Of a DNA stretch of 64,000 bases, positions 61,838 to 64,000 are shown in pieces. Under the pieces are notes generated by a model. That model had not been told where the DNA came from. It saw only the letters and a program-made list of their open reading frames with translations, and did no database searches. The position numbers and the translations under genes were made by a program. This stretch comes from JBMNGH01 sp050949725 (GTDB lineage Bacteria > Bacillota > Thermosediminibacteria > Thermosediminibacterales > Tepidanaerobacteraceae), in NCBI GenBank assembly GCA_050949725.1, contig JBMNGH010000010.1, positions 1-64,000 of the forward strand, given 5' to 3'. Every line of letters begins with the position of its first letter. Position 1 is the first letter of the stretch.

Positions 61838-62809
61838 TTGAATATTGTAGTAACTGGAGGAGCTGGGTTTATAGGTTCGAATTTAGTAGATAGACTAATT
61901 GAAGAGGGGCACAAAGTAGTTGTAATAGATAACCTATCTAGGGGAGAAATAAACAATGTACATAGCAGAGCAAAGTTCTATCATCAAGATATTTGTAGTA
62001 CAAAAATAAGATATATATTTAGAAAAGAAAAGATAGATATTGTATATCACGGAGCTGCACAAATTGATGTACAAAAATCAATAAAAGATCCCATGTTTGA
62101 CTGTGATGTGAATATCTTAGGTACAGTTAATGTTTTGGAAGCTTGTAAGGAGGCTAATGTAGAAAAGATAATATATTCATCCTCAGCAGCTGTTTATGGA
62201 AAACCCAAATACTTAGGGATAGATGAAAATCACCCCATAAATCCAATATCCTTTTATGGGATTTCTAAATATATTCCGGAATACTATTTGAGGGTATATA
62301 ATGCACTTTATAATCTTGATTATACTATTTTACGATATGCTAATGTATACGGTATACGGCAAAAACCAAATTCCGAAGGCGGCGTTATTGCAATATTTTT
62401 AAACAAACTTCTTAAAAACGAATCCCCCATTATTTTTGGGGATGGTGATGCTACAAGAGATTTCATCTTTGTCGAAGATGTAGTTGAGGCAAACATTAAA
62501 GCATTACATAACGGTAGTAAAGAGGTGTTCAATATAGGAACCGGAAAAGCCACTTTAATAAAAGAGCTATTTTTTTTAATGAAAGATATTATTAAGACAG
62601 ATGTTGAAGTGAGGTGTAGCAAAGAACGTAAAGGCGATACAAAGCACTCATTTTTTGATATTACCAAAGCTAAAGAAAAATTAAATTGGATGCCAAAATA
62701 TGAATTAAGAGAAGGTCTAAAGATGACAATTGAATACTATAAAAGGTTATTAACTGCTCAAGCAATGGATGAAGTTGCTGCGACTAGGGAAAATGAAAGC
62801 GATAAGTAA
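61838..62809 (+). CDS. NAD-dependent nucleotide-sugar epimerase (SDR)
   Basis: 323 residues from TTG 61838, preferred to GTG 61829 because AAGGAGTG is at the right distance. The Rossmann motif is VVTGGAGFIGSNLVDRL, the catalytic residues are in SSSAAVYG and YGISKY (Tyr-x3-Lys), and FVEDVVEA and FNIGTGK are typical of UDP-glucose/GlcNAc 4-epimerases (GalE/WbpP-like). It supplies a sugar nucleotide for the polymer. The start lies 15 bases after the sugar transferase stop. The exact substrate is open. Confidence 0.9.
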   Translation: MNIVVTGGAGFIGSNLVDRLIEEGHKVVVIDNLSRGEINNVHSRAKFYHQDICSTKIRYIFRKEKIDIVYHGAAQIDVQKSIKDPMFDCDVNILGTVNVLEACKEANVEKIIYSSSAAVYGKPKYLGIDENHPINPISFYGISKYIPEYYLRVYNALYNLDYTILRYANVYGIRQKPNSEGGVIAIFLNKLLKNESPIIFGDGDATRDFIFVEDVVEANIKALHNGSKEVFNIGTGKATLIKELFFLMKDIIKTDVEVRCSKERKGDTKHSFFDITKAKEKLNWMPKYELREGLKMTIEYYKRLLTAQAMDEVAATRENESDK

Positions 62810-62928
62810 AATAATAAAAACACAAATGTAATTAACCAAACAATATATTATTAGTGTCGAGTAAAGTGAAATTAGTTTTCTTTGGCCAGTTATCTATTCA
62901 ATTTAAAATCAAAGAAGGTGGATAAAAG

Positions 62929-64000
62929 CTGAAAAAAAATATTTGGATATTTCATCATTATGCTACCCCGCCAACGATGAGTGGCTTAACCCGACCTTAT
63001 CAATTTGGTAAGCATCTAAAAGAATAAAGGCTATGAATGCAAAGTATTTTCGTCGGCATATTTGCACTATTCACAAAGGAAAACTTGATTTCGGATAACA
63101 GCAAATACCAAGTACAAGAGTATGATGGAGTACCCTTTATATTTGTCCGATCATCAGAATATCAAGGAGTAATGGTTTATCTACGTGTGATTAATATGTT
63201 TTCTTATGCATATAATCTATTTTTTGTAGCCCAAACTTTTGCAAAAAAAGAAAAGCCTGATATAATTTATGCTTCATCTCCCCATCCCTTAACTATGGTT
63301 GCTGGAATTATAATAGCAAAAAAACTAAAGATACCTTGTATTTGTGAGGTTAGAGACTTATGGCCAGAGGCAATTTTTGCTGTAGGTAAAGCAAAAGAAA
63401 GCAGCCAATTAGGAAAATTATTAGTAGCGGGTGAACACTGGATTTATAAAAAAGCAGATGCACTAGTGTTTTTAAAAGAAGGTGATACAAATTATCTTAA
63501 GGAAAGAAAATGGACTCAAGAACAGGGTGGAGATATAGACTTTAAAAAATGTTATTACATAAACAACGGCGTAGATATTGAAGTCTTTAATAAAGAAATT
63601 GAAGAAAATCAACTTGACGATAAAGATTTGAATGATGATAGTTTTAAAGTAATGTATGTTGGTTCTATAAGGACAGTCAATGATGTTGGAAGTCTGCTTG
63701 ATGCAGCTAAATTATTAAAGGAAATTAAAAAAATTAAGTTTTTAATTTATGGAACAGGTGACCAAGTAGATTTTTTAAAAAAAAGGATTATTGATGAAGA
63801 ACTTACTAATGTTAAATTAAAAGGATATATTGCAAAATGTTATATACCATATATTCTAAGCAAATCATCAGTTAATATATTAAATTACTCACAAAGCCAT
63901 TATAATTGGTCAAGGGGTAATAGTTCTAATAAACTATTTGAATATATGGCATCAGGAAAACCTATTATATCGACGGTGAAAATGGGTTATTGTATTTTAG
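62929..64000 (+). pseudogene. glycosyltransferase family 4-like protein, frameshifted and cut by the window end
   Basis: The coding signal begins near CTG 62929 (AAGGTGG site): KKNIWIFHHYATPPTMSG, a GT4-type N-terminus, stopping at TAA 63025. The sequence resumes in another frame (GYECKVFSSAYLHYSQ) and shifts once more near 63075. From NLISDNSKYQVQEYDG it stays open to the window end: DIIYASSPHPLTMVAG, CEVRDLWPEAIF, VMYVGSIRTVNDVGSL, NKLFEYMASGKPII. These are blocks of WbuB/CapM-like glycosyltransferases that use nucleotide sugars. Two shifts close together could be a small sequence error. The 3' end is not in the window. Confidence 0.75.

Noticed and set aside
1..64000. tRNA and rRNA genes
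   Set aside because: No cloverleaf-like sequence with a CCA end or conserved rRNA stretch was noticed; a covariance-model scan would be needed to exclude a tRNA completely.

Overview
The window reads as chromosomal DNA of an anaerobic, endospore-forming Firmicute of the class Clostridia. This rests on the gene set: a CotF-type coat protein, a GerMN lipoprotein, S-layer-homology proteins, formate-THF ligase with FolD, a two-cysteine proline racemase, diaminopimelate dehydrogenase, two DUF1540 domains and the DUF1659-DUF2922-YvrJ cluster. Other signs are strong GGAGG ribosome binding sites, frequent TTG/GTG starts and AT-rich spacers. A Thermosediminibacterales/Tepidanaerobacter-like host is a guess from gene content only. 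No rRNA or tRNA gene was recognised.

Region 1-12.6 kb is an island of broken genes. A methyltransferase and an MntA-type antitoxin are followed by a frameshifted HepT toxin, a shattered MBL-fold hydrolase, a shattered enoate-reductase-like flavoenzyme, a frameshifted DegV protein, an ISLre2-like insertion sequence with a broken transposase, and frameshifted UPF0251, Mrp, NifX-like and ECF-S genes. Nearly every gene here has one or more frameshifts, whereas almost all genes from 12.7 to 62.8 kb are intact. This is either real decay or a stretch of poor sequence.

Region 12.7-33 kb holds an orphan CheB, an asparagine-synthase homologue that lacks its glutaminase cysteine, a Crp/Fnr regulator divergent from a two-gene split permease, a DUF4846 lipoprotein, a cupin, a polysaccharide deacetylase, a GerMN lipoprotein, a DMT exporter, fhs-folD (one-carbon metabolism), a TPR protein, a REP-associated (Y1/HUH) transposase, an HD hydrolase and a coat protein. 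Two dispersed repeat families punctuate this region. Family A carries a GGTGACAACAACTCCGTCCC core and clusters around the Y1 transposase gene. Family B is a GC-rich palindrome that sits at gene 3' ends.

Region 32-47 kb is mostly metabolism and surface: proline racemase, DUF1540 protein, an operon of deoC, a pyruvate-kinase-C-like gene and a cysteine desulfidase/serine dehydratase-like gene, ddh, a GreA-like factor, a coiled-coil exported protein, ychF, an exported protein with three FMN-attachment motifs, an RsuA-type pseudouridine synthase, a subtilase, a nitrilase-family amidase, and a minus-strand ArsR-permease-thioredoxin-CMD operon.

Region 47-64 kb is the cell-surface end. It contains a large SLH protein, an SGNH esterase, an orphan beta-class DNA methyltransferase, and a ComK-like regulator next to DUF1659-DUF2922-YvrJ. 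A LoaP/NusG-like antiterminator then heads an exopolysaccharide operon (CpsB phosphatase, two SLH proteins, a membrane-anchored protein, CpsC, CpsD kinase, a truncated dehydratase fragment, a sugar transferase, a sugar epimerase, and a glycosyltransferase that runs off the window). The layout suggests that LoaP controls elongation into a locus that makes both a surface polysaccharide and the SLH proteins that may dock to the wall.
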